Below, piece after piece: positions 11,219 through 20,929 of a DNA stretch of 64,000 bases. Each line of letters begins with the position of its first letter. Position 1 is the stretch's first letter. Origin of the DNA: Stenotrophomonas humi (GTDB taxonomy: Bacteria; Pseudomonadota; Gammaproteobacteria; Xanthomonadales; Xanthomonadaceae); NCBI RefSeq assembly GCF_001431415.1, contig NZ_LDJI01000004.1, positions 62,001 to 126,000 on the forward strand, read 5' to 3'. A model generated the notes under the pieces. The model was not told the DNA's origin. It did not search any database and was given only the letters and a program-made list of their open reading frames with translations. Both the position numbers and the translations under genes were made by a program.

Positions 11219-11710
11219 ATGAAGAACACGATGCGCGTGATGCTTGCCGCTTCGATGGTGCTGGGCTTCACGGCCTGCAAGAAGGAAGACGCCGCCCCGG
11301 TGGCTGAAGCCCAGCAGGCGCTGGTCGCCCCGGCCAAGGATGACGATGCAGGCTGGAAGAAGTACCTGCAGGCCGTAGCCGTGCAGAACATGGGCACCAT
11401 CACTGCCAGCCCGTTCCTGTACTACCTCCCGCCGGAGTCCGATCCGGAGTTCGCTGCCAAGTACGAGCGTCAGGTTGAGAGCGCCACCACTGCCATCAGC
11501 CGTGGCATCCAGCCGGGCAACATGCTGGCCTTCGGCTCGTCGGCCTCGGCCAAGATGGCCGACATGATCGAAGCCGGCTTCAAGGGTGTGCAGGCCGACT
11601 CGATGAAGGGCGTGCGCGTGGTGTTCATTGGCGATGCCGCTGACAATGCCCGCGTGCAGACCATTGTCCAGCCGACCGGTGCCGACTACATCTTCGTCGA
11701 AGCCAAGTAA
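11219..11710 (+). CDS. Putative lipoprotein of unknown function
   Basis: This 163-residue protein has a short signal and a possible lipobox (MLAASMVLGFTAC), followed by an Ala/Glu-rich linker and a folded region containing WKKYLQAVAVQNMGTITASP and GVRVVFIGDAADNARVQTIV. I do not recognise the family. A strong ribosome-binding site (GGGAGAAGAA) precedes ATG 11219. It is 43 bases downstream of coaD and followed by a cluster of REP palindromes, so it probably ends a transcript. Confidence 0.75.
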   Translation: MKNTMRVMLAASMVLGFTACKKEDAAPVAEAQQALVAPAKDDDAGWKKYLQAVAVQNMGTITASPFLYYLPPESDPEFAAKYERQVESATTAISRGIQPGNMLAFGSSASAKMADMIEAGFKGVQADSMKGVRVVFIGDAADNARVQTIVQPTGADYIFVEAK

Positions 11711-11750
11711 TGCAGTGGCGCGTGGCCGCACGCGGCCACGCGGTTGCCAC

Positions 11751-11924
11751 GCTGTCATCCCCGCGCAGGCGGGGACCGGGTAGGGCCGCGTAGCGGCCCT
11801 GCCTTGCTTTTCAAGGTGCGGCTTCAGCCGCAATGCAACGGAAACAACAGCTGTCAGCAGGATTGCAATTGCAGACCCCCAATCGGAACCATTGCCAGCG
11901 TCGCGGCTGAAGCCGCTCCTGCGA
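11751..11924. repeat. Cluster of four short palindromes (BIME-like REP group)
   Basis: Four hairpin units sit within 175 bases: CCCCGCGCAGGCGGGG (near 11760), GTAGGGCCGCGTAGCGGCCC (11780-11800), TGCGGCTTCAGCCGCA (11817-11832) and TCGCGGCTGAAGCCGC followed by TCCTGCGA (11901-11924). The second begins with GTAG like SMAG repeats, and the fourth reads CAGGAGCGGCTTCAGCCGC on the other strand. They lie between a lipoprotein gene and the ferredoxin gene. Confidence 0.7.
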
Positions 11925-11986
11925 TGACTCCGGAAATCAACCGGCCTATCCGGTTGAAAGCCCGCCCTGACGGGAAGGCAGTAATC

Positions 11987-12271
11987 ATGTCACTCAAAAT
12001 CAATGAGCTCTGCGTCAACTGTGACGTCTGCGAGCCCGCCTGCCCGAATCAGGCCATTTCCATGGGCGAGACGATCTATGTGATCGACCCGGCCCGCTGT
12101 ACCGAGTGCGTCGGCCATTTTGATGAGCCGCAATGCGTGGTGGTGTGCCCTGTGGAGTGCATCGACCCGGACCCGGACATTCCCGAAACCCAGGATCAGC
12201 TGCTGGCCAAATTGCATGGTCTGCAGCGCGATCACCCCGAACTTTACGAACCGGAGAATCCGTCGGCATGA
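11987..12271 (+). CDS. YfhL-type 2[4Fe-4S] ferredoxin
   Basis: This 94-residue low-potential ferredoxin binds two [4Fe-4S] clusters. The first ligand set is CVNCDVCEPACP. The second, CTECVGHFDEPQCVVVCP, has the 8-residue insertion between the second and third Cys that marks the Allochromatium-type/YfhL family. In gammaproteobacteria this gene is often near coaD, as here. Start ATG 11987 gives MSLKINELCVNC. The stop overlaps the ggt start (ATGA). Confidence 0.93.
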   Translation: MSLKINELCVNCDVCEPACPNQAISMGETIYVIDPARCTECVGHFDEPQCVVVCPVECIDPDPDIPETQDQLLAKLHGLQRDHPELYEPENPSA

Positions 12272-14010
12272 AGATCGTTGCCCGTTCCCTGATGTTGTTT
12301 GCGCTGGTGATGACGCCGGCTGCGTGGGCGGCCGACGCGCCGCAGGCGCGCGCGTCGCATCCCGATGGCGCGGTGATTGCCAGCGGTCACTCGCTGGCCA
12401 CCGATGCCGGCATGGAAATCCTTGCCAAGGGCGGTAACGCGTTCGACGCGGCCATCGCGGTGTCTTCGACGCTTGCGGTGGTCGAGCCGATCAGTTCAGG
12501 CCTGGGTGGCGGTGGTTTCTTCCTGCTGCACGATGTCAGGACCGGCAAGGACGTAATGCTGGACGCGCGCGAAACCGCGCCGGAGTCGGCCACGCCCGAG
12601 CAGTTCCTGGACAAGAAGGGCGAGCTGGACCGTGACCGTTCGGTCAATGGTCCGTGGTCGGCCGGTATTCCCGGACTGCCGGCGGCGCTGGTACAGATGG
12701 CCCGTGAGCATGGCCGCCTGCCGCTGACCGATTCGCTGGCGCCGGCCATCCGTGTGGCCACCGATGGCTTCCCGGTATATGAGCGCATGGCGCGAGGTTA
12801 TGCCTCACGTCGTGAAGTGATGGAGCGTTACCCCGGTACGCGCGAGGTCTACCTGCGCAATGGCCGCCCGATCGCCGAAGGCGATCTGTTCACCCAGCCG
12901 GAGCTGGCCCGCACCCTGCAGCTGCTGGCCGAGAAGGGTTTCGACGGCTTCTACCGCGGTGAAACCGGCCGCAAGCTGCTGGCGGGGGTGAAGCAGGCCG
13001 GCGGCCGCTGGACCGCCGAGGAATTGGCCGGTTACACGGTCAAGACCCGTGAGCCGATCGTCTTCAACTACCGTGACTGGAAGATCACCACTGCCTCGCC
13101 GCCGTCCTCCGGTGGCATCGCGCTGGCAGCGATGCTGCAGATCCTGGAAGGCTGGGACCTGAGCAAGATGGACGCCGCGCACCGTACCCACCTGGTGGTG
13201 GAATCGATGCGGCGCGCCTATCGCGACCGCACTTTCTTCCTGGGCGACCCGGATTTTGTCGATATCCCGCAGAAGGTGCTGACCAGTCGCGATTATGCGC
13301 AGGGCCTGCGCGCGACCATCCATCCGGAGAAGGCGACCCCCAGTGACATGTTGTCGGGCAACCCGACGCCGCTGGAAGATGACGAGACCACGCATTTCTC
13401 GATCATCGACAGTGAAGGCAACCGCGTCGGCGGCACCCAGACGGTGAACCTGCTTTATGGCTCGGGTCTGATCCCGGCCGGCACCGGTGTGCTGCTCAAC
13501 AACGAGATGGACGACTTCGCGCTGAAGCCGGGCACGCCCAATGCCTTCGGGGTGATGGGCTATGCCGCCAACGCGCCGAAGAAGGGCAAGCGCATGCTCA
13601 GTTCGATGACCCCGACGTTCATGGAGAATGCGGACAAGGTCATCGTGATCGGCACCCCGGGCGGCAGCCGCATCATCACCATGGTGCTGCTGGGCATCCT
13701 GGGTTACGACGACGGCCTGACCGCGCAGCAGGTCGCTGCGCTACCGCGTTATCACCACCAGTGGCTGCCGGACCTGATCGATGCCGAGAACGATGCATTC
13801 GACGCAGACACCGTCAAGCAGCTGCAGGCCATGGGGCACAAGATCGACCTGCCGGGCGACACGGCCGCAGGTGGTCGGGGGTCCAGCCATGTCTGGGGCA
13901 ACCTGCAGACGGTTGAATGGGATCGCGTGACCAATACGCTGCATGGTGGCAGCGATCCACGTAATCCGGTGGGTAGTGCCCGGGTGGTGGTGCTGGAAAA
14001 GGCCAACTGA
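12268..14010 (+). CDS. ggt: Gamma-glutamyltransferase (periplasmic)
   Basis: This 580-residue glutathione hydrolase/transpeptidase has a Sec signal (LMLFALVMTPAAWAADA). The proenzyme self-cleaves into two subunits at the nucleophile Thr, which here is T375 in DDETTHFSIID, followed by the expected GTQTVNLLYGSG. The substrate-binding region (GTPGGSRIITMVLLGILGY) is present. The length is normal. It is translationally coupled to the ferredoxin gene and followed by a strong terminator. Confidence 0.95.
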   Translation: MKIVARSLMLFALVMTPAAWAADAPQARASHPDGAVIASGHSLATDAGMEILAKGGNAFDAAIAVSSTLAVVEPISSGLGGGGFFLLHDVRTGKDVMLDARETAPESATPEQFLDKKGELDRDRSVNGPWSAGIPGLPAALVQMAREHGRLPLTDSLAPAIRVATDGFPVYERMARGYASRREVMERYPGTREVYLRNGRPIAEGDLFTQPELARTLQLLAEKGFDGFYRGETGRKLLAGVKQAGGRWTAEELAGYTVKTREPIVFNYRDWKITTASPPSSGGIALAAMLQILEGWDLSKMDAAHRTHLVVESMRRAYRDRTFFLGDPDFVDIPQKVLTSRDYAQGLRATIHPEKATPSDMLSGNPTPLEDDETTHFSIIDSEGNRVGGTQTVNLLYGSGLIPAGTGVLLNNEMDDFALKPGTPNAFGVMGYAANAPKKGKRMLSSMTPTFMENADKVIVIGTPGGSRIITMVLLGILGYDDGLTAQQVAALPRYHHQWLPDLIDAENDAFDADTVKQLQAMGHKIDLPGDTAAGGRGSSHVWGNLQTVEWDRVTNTLHGGSDPRNPVGSARVVVLEKAN

Positions 14011-14020
14011 GATTGAACAA

Positions 14021-14053
14021 CAGAAACCCCGCTTTCGAGCGGGGTTTCTGTTT
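14021..14053 (+). terminator. Intrinsic terminator after ggt
   Basis: A perfect 12-bp stem (CAGAAACCCCGC / GCGGGGTTTCTG) with a TTTCGA loop is followed by TTTA, 11 bases after the ggt stop. Confidence 0.88.
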
Positions 14054-14272
14054 ATGGTGTTCGTGGTCTGCGGTGTTCATGCAGCACGGCGTCGTGCTCC
14101 GCGCAGGCACTTTCCGGAAAGGCCCTGTCGAGCATCGCGGGGCGCTGGTGTTCGCTGTTTTTCATCGAGGCTTCGGCTTCGGGATATTCCAGACCAATCG
14201 TTGCTGCGGGTGTCAATTATCCGGCGGTTATAAATTGCGAATATTTAACGCGCGCCGGGTAGAATTTTTCAT

Positions 14273-15163
14273 ATGAAACTTTGGTCGATCCGCGGTAATT
14301 CGCAAAAACTCGATGGCGGCGCAATGTTCGGCAATGCTCCCAAGGCGTTGTGGGAAAAATGGTCGCCGTCGGATGATCTCAATCGCATTGAACTGGCATG
14401 TCGCGCGTTGCTCGCCAGCCCGCTGGGTGGCAAGACGGTGCTGTTTGAAACCGGCATCGGTGCGTTCTTCGAACCGAAGATGCGCGAGCGTTTCGGCGTG
14501 CAGGAGCCGCGTCATATCCTGATCGATTCACTGCGTGAGGCAGGTTTCGAACACGAAGACATCGACGTGGTGGTGCTCAGCCATCTGCATTTCGACCATG
14601 CCGGTGGTCTGCTGGCGCCGTGGTCGGAAGGGCGCGAGGCGGAGTTGCTGTTTCCCAATGCCACTTTCGTGGTTGGCGCAGCGCATTGGGAGCGCGCGCG
14701 GCATCCGCATCCACGCGATCGGGCCAGCTTCATCCCCGAATTGCCGGGGTTGCTGGAGGCCAGCGGGCGATTGGAAGTAGTCGCCGGGGAGTATTCGAAG
14801 ACACTGGGGGAATCCGTGCGTTTCAGTTACAGCGATGGCCATACGCCGGGCCTGATGCTGGCCGAGATCGTTGGCCCGGAGCGGGTCAACGGGCAGCCGC
14901 GCGGCGGCGTGGTGTTCTGCGCCGATCTGATCCCGGGGCGTTCCTGGGTGCATGTGCCGATCACCATGGGCTACGACCGCAATGCCGAGCTGCTGATCGA
15001 CGAGAAGCGTGCTTTCCTCGAAGACAAGCTTGCCCGCAACGTGCATCTGTTCTTCACCCACGACCCCGAGTGCGCGATGGCGCAGGTGGTACGCGACGAG
15101 AAGGGCCGCTTCGGCACCACGCACGAAGTCGGGGAGTTGAAGGCCCGCACGCTGGCAGCCTGA
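14273..15163 (+). CDS. Metallo-beta-lactamase-fold hydrolase
   Basis: This 296-residue cytoplasmic hydrolase has the HxHxDH metal motif ([10 protein letters not shown]104, H106, D108, H109), a downstream [10 protein letters not shown] that supplies the next His, CADLIPGRS supplying the bridging Asp, and [10 protein letters not shown]. This is the arrangement of the glyoxalase II / lactonase-like MBL group. The substrate is unknown. The 60 bases upstream are unusually AT-rich for the window. A terminator follows. Confidence 0.88.
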   Translation: MKLWSIRGNSQKLDGGAMFGNAPKALWEKWSPSDDLNRIELACRALLASPLGGKTVLFETGIGAFFEPKMRERFGVQEPRHILIDSLREAGFEHEDIDVVVLSHLHFDHAGGLLAPWSEGREAELLFPNATFVVGAAHWERARHPHPRDRASFIPELPGLLEASGRLEVVAGEYSKTLGESVRFSYSDGHTPGLMLAEIVGPERVNGQPRGGVVFCADLIPGRSWVHVPITMGYDRNAELLIDEKRAFLEDKLARNVHLFFTHDPECAMAQVVRDEKGRFGTTHEVGELKARTLAA

Positions 15164-15191
15164 GCGCAGAAAGCAGTCCGGGGTGCGAAGT

Positions 15192-15224
15192 AAAAGAGCG
15201 GAGCCGCAAGGTTCCGCTCTTTTT
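15192..15224 (+). terminator. Intrinsic terminator after the MBL gene
   Basis: The stem AAAAGAGCGGA / TCCGCTCTTTT (11 bp, 10-base loop) ends in a T run, 28 bases after the stop codon. Confidence 0.85.
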
Positions 15225-15243
15225 CGTTGCCTGCCGGTGACGT

Positions 15244-15612
15244 TCAGTGGGTGCGCAGGCAACTGCTCATGAAGGTCGTGCGGGCATCGCCGGCCAGCTG
15301 TCTGCTTGCAGCATCGGCGTTGCAACTGGCCATGCGCTGCTGCGGTGTGACCGGTGCGGTTGCGGTGTGGCTGGCGAAGGCGCTGTCATCGCCGGATGTG
15401 CAGCCATGGCTGGCCCAGCTGCTGTAGCCGGGGAGCGTGGATGGTGAGGCAGCTGCGTTGAGCCTGCATGTAGGCGTCGCCCTTCATGCCTTTGTTCTTG
15501 GCCGAGCAATCAGCCATGCGTTGCTGTTGCGGGGTACGTGTGGCGGCGGGAGTGGCGGCAGCGAGGGGTAGTGCGGTGGCCAACAACAGGCGAGCAGGGC
15601 GGTGCGGTACAT
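15244..15612 (-). pseudogene. psiF-like gene broken by three frameshifts
   Basis: Reading the minus strand from ATG 15612 gives a signal peptide start (MYRTALLA). The frame must then shift to give LLLATALPLAAATPAATRTP plus a first PsiF repeat (QQQRMADCSAKNKGMKGDAY). It must shift again for a Pro/Ala linker (ATAAGPAMAAHPAMTAPSP) and a third time for a second PsiF repeat (TPQQRMASCNADA...FMSSCLRTH, stop at 15244). Each junction is repaired by adding one base, near 15588, 15426 and 15350. The repaired product would be about 123 residues with two PsiF domains, normal for this secreted family. Either the gene is dead or the sequence has three missing bases. Confidence 0.8.
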
Positions 15613-15834
15613 GGAGATGGAGTGGCTCCTTCGCCGGTGGCGGGGCGAGCATCCATCCGTGAGGGAGTGAATATTCGTCAACCGTCGATGAAATTCTTTA
15701 TCGTCGGCCGTGCGTCGGGGCACCTGCCAGGTTCCAGTGCTGACCTTTGACTCTGCAGAAACTGACTTCCGGCACTGAATCCGGCAGGCGTATGCAGCGA
15801 CATTGCTCGCCTCATCTGTTGGAGATCCACACCC

Positions 15835-16671
15835 ATGAAATGTCCCTCCTTGCTGTGCCGCGCCATGGCCGTGTGCGCGCTGTTGCTGGTGTCAGCGGCG
15901 TCAGCGATCGCAGCACCTACCGAAGTAGCATCACTGCAGGTCAGCCCCGATCGCGCTACCACAATGGCGGTTTGGAGGCCTGCACAGGTGCGTGGCGTGG
16001 TGTTGTTCTCCAGCGGTCACGGTGCGTGGCCGGAACGCTACGAGCGTCTGCTGCAGTCCTGGGCCGATGCCGGTTTTGTCGTGCTGGCACCGTTGCATGT
16101 GGACTCGGTGAAGTATCCGGAGCGCGAGAAGTTCTCATTGCAGCAGAGTCTGGGCGAACGTTTCGCCGACATGCGGGCAGCAAGCAACTATGCGGCCGCG
16201 CATTGGTCGGGTGTTCCGGTGGCGGCGGCGGGGCACAGCCTGGGTACATTGATATCGGCCGCGCTGGGTGGCGCGTTGGCCACGTTGGGTCCATTGCGTG
16301 ATCCCACGGTGGTCGCGGTATTGGGTTTCTCCTCACCTGGAAAAATCCCCGGCCTGATTGGGCCGGAGTCCTACGCATCATTGTCCGTACCGCTGCTGCT
16401 GGTCACGGGCGACAAGGACATGGTTCCGGGTTTCGTGACCAACCCTGCCGATCACATCTATGCCGTGGAAACCGCTCCATCCGGCGACAAGACAGCAGTG
16501 GTGCTCAGTGGCGGCGACCACAACCTGATCGGCGGTGAGCCGGAAGCGTTGTTCGTGCGTGCGCAGCAATTGGGTACTGCTTTCCTTCGAGCCGAGCTGC
16601 TGGGCAACGCGAGCGCGCGCGAGCTGTTGGCCGGCCCGCCAGCGGACGGAGAGCAGTGGTTGCGGCGCTGA
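15835..16671 (+). CDS. Secreted alpha/beta hydrolase
   Basis: This 278-residue protein has a Sec signal peptide (LLVSAASAIAA, cleavage near residue 27). The nucleophile elbow is GHSLG (S135), preceded by an oxyanion-region motif (FSSGHGAWPERY). VTGDKDMVPG and GGDHNLIGG probably supply the Asp and His. It resembles dienelactone-hydrolase/chlorophyllase-type secreted hydrolases; the substrate is unknown. It faces the PliG-like gene across a hairpin. Confidence 0.82.
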   Translation: MKCPSLLCRAMAVCALLLVSAASAIAAPTEVASLQVSPDRATTMAVWRPAQVRGVVLFSSGHGAWPERYERLLQSWADAGFVVLAPLHVDSVKYPEREKFSLQQSLGERFADMRAASNYAAAHWSGVPVAAAGHSLGTLISAALGGALATLGPLRDPTVVAVLGFSSPGKIPGLIGPESYASLSVPLLLVTGDKDMVPGFVTNPADHIYAVETAPSGDKTAVVLSGGDHNLIGGEPEALFVRAQQLGTAFLRAELLGNASARELLAGPPADGEQWLRR

Positions 16672-16768
16672 ATCTTTCTGCACGAACGCGCGCGGTGCGC
16701 AGGTGCCGACGAATCGGGGCAAGCCGACCCCAGGGCGCGAGGGGCTTCCACTTCGTATGAACGTCGGC

Positions 16769-16796
16769 AGCCCTGCTGTATCCACAAGGCAGGGCT
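16769..16796. terminator. Hairpin between convergent genes
   Basis: An 8-bp perfect stem (AGCCCTGC / GCAGGGCT) with a 12-base loop lies between the ends of the hydrolase gene and the PliG-like gene. There is no T tract, so terminator function is only inferred. Confidence 0.45.
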
Positions 16797-16804
16797 GTGC
16801 TGGG

Positions 16805-17215
16805 TCAGCGGATGCTGAAGGTGATGTGATACGGCACCTTTCCGCCCCGTCGCGCCGAAGCGCGCATCTGATAGACCTGCACCGTGTAGGTGCCATTGGC
16901 GGGCAGTGGGCCGTTCCAATCCTGTCCGACAGTGCCGCTGCCCAGCGCGGTCGCTGAACCCGGCACGCCGCCGGGAGCGAAGACGTTGAAATTGGCATTG
17001 CTGCTGCCGCTGATGCTTACCCGCATCGTCTGGCCGGCGCGCGCGGACAACGTGTAGTTGACGCTGTCATAGCCGCCGAAGCTGCCGGACAGCGTGGCGC
17101 TGCTACTGCCCCGACTGAAATGCACAGGCGTGGTGGTGACCTTGTCTCCGGCGTTGACCGGGACGGCGCTGCAGGCCAGCAAAGTGGCGAGCGTGATGGC
17201 GATGCTGCGTTTCAT
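16805..17215 (-). CDS. PliG-like inhibitor of g-type lysozyme
   Basis: This 136-residue periplasmic protein has a signal peptide ending VPVNA (residue 22). The mature part matches E. coli PliG in order: VHFSRGSSSATLSGSFGGYD, then YTLSARAGQTMRVSISG, then NFNVFAPGG, then LPANGTYTVQVYQMRASARR, with a final YHITFSI strand. PliG proteins bind goose-type lysozymes of animals and protect the cell wall. The repeated Gly-Tyr and GTYTVQV strands fit a small beta-sandwich. Start 17215 is chosen because it gives the signal peptide. Confidence 0.82.
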   Translation of the reverse strand: MKRSIAITLATLLACSAVPVNAGDKVTTTPVHFSRGSSSATLSGSFGGYDSVNYTLSARAGQTMRVSISGSSNANFNVFAPGGVPGSATALGSGTVGQDWNGPLPANGTYTVQVYQMRASARRGGKVPYHITFSIR

Positions 17216-17576
17216 GTAAAGCCCTCGATGCTGTGGGATTGCAGGGCGGGGAGGTTGTCCAGCGGGGTGATGGAGATACTCGGTTCTGCTGGAAAGCCGT
17301 GCGGCAACCGCCCTGCGTTCAATACTGAACAAGGGTGCCGTTTGGATCGCTCCTGCACGCTTCCGGTGCATGCCGAAGCCTTCAGCTGATGTCATGGGAA
17401 GGGGGCGAGGAGCGCATGTGCAGCCTACCTACGCTAGTCATATTCGTGGCGATGCAGGAACGGAATGCCAATTGCTCAAGCTGCAAGGCCGACTCATCTA
17501 ATGGCGTGAACGGTGATCGGGACGTGACGACGCGATCGCTGGGATATGCCAGCGACCGTCTGTCGCAGGAAGGCGA
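17216..17576. other. Intergenic region, nothing recognised
   Basis: This 361-base gap lies between the start of the PliG-like gene and the end of upp, both on the minus strand. I see no convincing gene, repeat or terminator in it; the pliG promoter should be at the left end. Confidence 0.5.
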
Positions 17577-18209
17577 TCAGCCAACGCGCGTACCGAAAAT
17601 GCGGTCACCGGCATCACCCAGCCCGGGCAGGATGTAGGCCTTGTCGTTGAGGCGTTCGTCGATGGCGGCGGTATAGATTTCCACGTCCGGATGAGCAGCT
17701 TCCACGGCCTGCAGGCCTTCCGGCGCGGCAACCAGGAAGATGCCCTTGATGCGACGCGCGCCGGCTCGCTTGAGCATGTCGATGGTCGCGATCAGGGTGC
17801 CGCCGGTCGCCAGCATCGGGTCCAGGATCAGTGCATCGCGCTCTTCCAGGCGACCGGTCAGGCGTTCGAAGTAAGGCACGGCTTCGAGGGTTTCCTCGTC
17901 GCGCTGCAGGCCGACCACGCTAACGCGGGCAGCGGGGATCAGCGACAGCACGCCGGTGAGCATGCCCAGGCCGGCGCGCAGGATCGGCACCACGGTGATC
18001 TTGGCACCGGCAATACGCTGTACCTGCACCGGGCCCGCCCAACCGGCGGTGGTATGGGTCTCGGTATCCAGGTCGGCCGTGGCCTCGTAGGCCAGCAGCG
18101 TGCCCAATTCGTTGACCACTTCACGGAAATCCTTGGTGCTCATGGCCGCATCGCGGAGCAGGCCGATCTTGTGCTGGACCAGGGGGTGACGGACTTCAAC
18201 GATTTTCAT
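17577..18209 (-). CDS. upp: Uracil phosphoribosyltransferase
   Basis: This 210-residue salvage enzyme makes UMP from uracil and PRPP. Signature segments are [33 protein letters not shown], the PRPP-binding [16 protein letters not shown] and the C-terminal [15 protein letters not shown], which binds uracil. Start 18209 ([12 protein letters not shown]) is the canonical N-terminus; the frame is open upstream but not family-like. The TonB receptor gene diverges from it. Confidence 0.97.
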   Translation of the reverse strand: MKIVEVRHPLVQHKIGLLRDAAMSTKDFREVVNELGTLLAYEATADLDTETHTTAGWAGPVQVQRIAGAKITVVPILRAGLGMLTGVLSLIPAARVSVVGLQRDEETLEAVPYFERLTGRLEERDALILDPMLATGGTLIATIDMLKRAGARRIKGIFLVAAPEGLQAVEAAHPDVEIYTAAIDERLNDKAYILPGLGDAGDRIFGTRVG

Positions 18210-18367
18210 GGCGGCGGGAGCTGCTGGGGAGATGCCACAGTTTGCCGCAGGCGTTCTGTACTCGGCCAGTACGCCGCTGAAATATTCCCGCCTCGACGCT
18301 GTCATGGGGGCGCAACCCAACGGACATAACGTGCACACCCATCCTTTACACAGTTCCGGGGGCAGGT

Positions 18368-20929
18368 GTGCGCAAGAGCGTGTTGGTGGTGGCAGTAACG
18401 ACCGTGGTGGCCTGCATGGCCGCTGCGCCGGCGGGGGCGCAGCAGGTGGCACCGGACGGATCGGTGGTGGCTGCCGCTGCCGCAGGCGCGGTGGACCTGG
18501 AGCGGATCGAGGTGCGTCCGCAGCTGGAAGCGCAGACCCGCGCGGTCGAGCTCAAGCGCGATGCCAATGGGATCCAGGACGGCATTGCGTCGGATTCCAT
18601 GGGTGACTATCCGGACATGAACGTGGCCGAATCGCTGCAGCGTCTGCCGGGCGTCAGTGTCACCCGCGACCAGGGCGAAGGTCGCTTCGTGGTGGTGCGT
18701 GGCCTGGATGCGGCACTCAACAGCGTCAGCATCGACGGCATCGCCGTGGGCACCCCGGAGGATTCATCGCGTGGCGCGCCGCTGGATGTGATTCCCACCG
18801 ATTCGACCGAGCGCCTGCGGGTGATCAAGTCGGCCACGCCGGACATGCCGGGCGATGCCATCGGCGGCAGCGTGGTGGTGGAGTCTGCCTCGGCATTCGA
18901 CCGCGACGGGCGCTCGCTGAAGGGCAAGATCGAAGCCAGCCATCAGCAGCTGTCCGGTGAAACCAGCCCCAAGGCCGCCTTCAATTACAGCGAAGTGTTC
19001 AACGATACCTTCGGTGTGGCGCTGGGCGTGAACTACCAGAAGCGCACTTTCGAGTCGGACAACACCGAAGCCGCCTATGACACGTTCGACGGTGGTGCGG
19101 ACGATGACCTGGTGGTCACCGAACTGCAGCGCCGCAAGTACACCATCGAACGCGAACGCACCGGTGCCAACCTCAATCTGGATTGGCATCCGGACGATGA
19201 CAATCGCTACTACCTGCGCACGTTGTACAGTCGTTTCGACGATGCCGAAACCCGCCAGCGGACCGTGTTCGGGCTTGAAGACGGCAGCATCAGCGCGTTG
19301 GGCAACGGCCGTTATCAGGTGGATGATCTGCCGGCCGACGCCATTTCCAAGCGCATGCGCTACCGCACCAAGGAAGAGAACACCTTCGCCGCCAGTCTCG
19401 GCGGTGAGAATCGCCTGACCAATGCCGTGCTCGACTACCGCCTGGGTTACACCAAGACCCGCGAGCGTGTGAACGATGAGATGGAAACGCGCTTCAAATA
19501 TGACGGTGATGACCTGTCGGCCACCATCGACCAGAACAGCGGCATTCCGGGGCTGTCACTGAGCGACAACGGCTGGACCGACAGCGCCAACTACAAGTTC
19601 GATCGCGTGGTGCTCGCACCCAAGCAGGTGGACGACAGCGAGCGTAGCGCGCAGGTCAATATCCGCTTCGATGGTGATCATGCCAGTTACAAGTTCGGCG
19701 TGCTCGGCCGCTGGCGCGAACGTGCGGTGAACGTGGACGAGGCCGAGTTGCGCAAAGGCCCGGCAGTCGATTTGACCACGTGGAACGGCGAAACCCTGGA
19801 TCATCGCGGTGGCCCGCTGGGGCAGGGCATGAGCTCGGCGGCCATGCGCAGGTGGTGGGCGGCCAACGGCAACCTGTACAGCGCACGACCGCAGGAAGTG
19901 GCGGGCAATGTGATGACATCGCTGGAAGAGGATTACACCGCCAACGAAGACATCTTGGCCGCCTATGCGATGGGCACCTGGGATATCGGCGCACTGCGCG
20001 TGATCGGCGGTGTGCGCGTTGAGAACACCCAGTTCGAAGCCGCCGGCAACCAGGTGGACATCGATGCGGACGGCAAGAACGCGGTCGTCACCCCGCGTAC
20101 CGCCAGCAACAGCTACACCAACGTGCTGCCGGGCCTGCACCTGCGCTACGACACCAGCAACAACTGGGTGCTGCGCGGCGCCGTCAACAAGACCGTGGCG
20201 CGCCCGTCGTTCGGTGATGTGTCGCCGCGCCTGGGCGTGAACCGTGACGACATGGAAGTGCGAGTCGGCAACCCGATGCTGGATCCGTACGAATCCACCA
20301 ACCTGGATTTCTCGATCGAGCGCTATCTGGGCGACAGCGGCATCGTTTCGCTGGGCCTGTTCAACAAGTCCATCGACGGTTACATCGTGGAAACCATCAC
20401 TGACGAGGACGCCGAGTACCCGGGCTTCGATGTGACCCGCGCGATCAATGGCGACAAGGCCAAGGTGTTCGGTGCCGAATTCAACTGGCAGCAGCAGCTG
20501 GCGTTCCTGCCGGGCGCCTGGTCGGGCCTGCTGGTGGGCGTGAGCGGTACCTGGCTGGATACCGACTACGACCCCGGCATCGCCGGTCGTCACAACGACG
20601 ATTTCACCCTGCCGCGTGCGTCCAAGAATGTGTACAGCGCGCACGTCGGTTACGAATGGGCAGGCTTCAGCACTCGCCTGGCCGGCGTATACCGCAGTGA
20701 ATATCTGGACACCATCGGCAAGAACAGTGCCTATGACATCTACGTCGCGCCGCACACGCAGCTGGACTTCAGCCTGGACTACAAGTTCAGCAAGAACATG
20801 AGTGTGTATTTCGAGGCATCCAACCTGCTCGACAAACCGCTGGAGCTTTACCAGGGCGTGCGTTCGCGCACCCTGCAGAACGAAGAATACGGTCGCACCT
20901 ACGCCGTTGGCCTGAAGGTGGCCCTGTGA
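18368..20929 (+). CDS. TonB-dependent receptor of the phytate/phosphate locus
   Basis: This 853-residue outer-membrane receptor uses a GTG start (18368) and has a signal peptide ([10 protein letters not shown]). A plug domain follows ([54 protein letters not shown]), then a 22-strand barrel ending [13 protein letters not shown]. It belongs to the TonB receptors of the CirA/TieA-like class common in Xanthomonadaceae. The stop overlaps the phytase start by 4 bases, so it is coupled to it. The ligand is inferred from context to be phytate or another organophosphate, possibly as a metal complex. Confidence 0.9.
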   Translation: MRKSVLVVAVTTVVACMAAAPAGAQQVAPDGSVVAAAAAGAVDLERIEVRPQLEAQTRAVELKRDANGIQDGIASDSMGDYPDMNVAESLQRLPGVSVTRDQGEGRFVVVRGLDAALNSVSIDGIAVGTPEDSSRGAPLDVIPTDSTERLRVIKSATPDMPGDAIGGSVVVESASAFDRDGRSLKGKIEASHQQLSGETSPKAAFNYSEVFNDTFGVALGVNYQKRTFESDNTEAAYDTFDGGADDDLVVTELQRRKYTIERERTGANLNLDWHPDDDNRYYLRTLYSRFDDAETRQRTVFGLEDGSISALGNGRYQVDDLPADAISKRMRYRTKEENTFAASLGGENRLTNAVLDYRLGYTKTRERVNDEMETRFKYDGDDLSATIDQNSGIPGLSLSDNGWTDSANYKFDRVVLAPKQVDDSERSAQVNIRFDGDHASYKFGVLGRWRERAVNVDEAELRKGPAVDLTTWNGETLDHRGGPLGQGMSSAAMRRWWAANGNLYSARPQEVAGNVMTSLEEDYTANEDILAAYAMGTWDIGALRVIGGVRVENTQFEAAGNQVDIDADGKNAVVTPRTASNSYTNVLPGLHLRYDTSNNWVLRGAVNKTVARPSFGDVSPRLGVNRDDMEVRVGNPMLDPYESTNLDFSIERYLGDSGIVSLGLFNKSIDGYIVETITDEDAEYPGFDVTRAINGDKAKVFGAEFNWQQQLAFLPGAWSGLLVGVSGTWLDTDYDPGIAGRHNDDFTLPRASKNVYSAHVGYEWAGFSTRLAGVYRSEYLDTIGKNSAYDIYVAPHTQLDFSLDYKFSKNMSVYFEASNLLDKPLELYQGVRSRTLQNEEYGRTYAVGLKVAL

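Noticed and set aside
15227..15447. Small plus-strand frames between the MBL and hydrolase genes
   Set aside because: They are antisense to the broken psiF gene, whose minus-strand repeats explain the sequence.
18299..18316. A PhoB box upstream of the TonB receptor gene
   Set aside because: Only one CTGTCAT half-site is present; the second half at the expected spacing (GCGCAAC) does not match.
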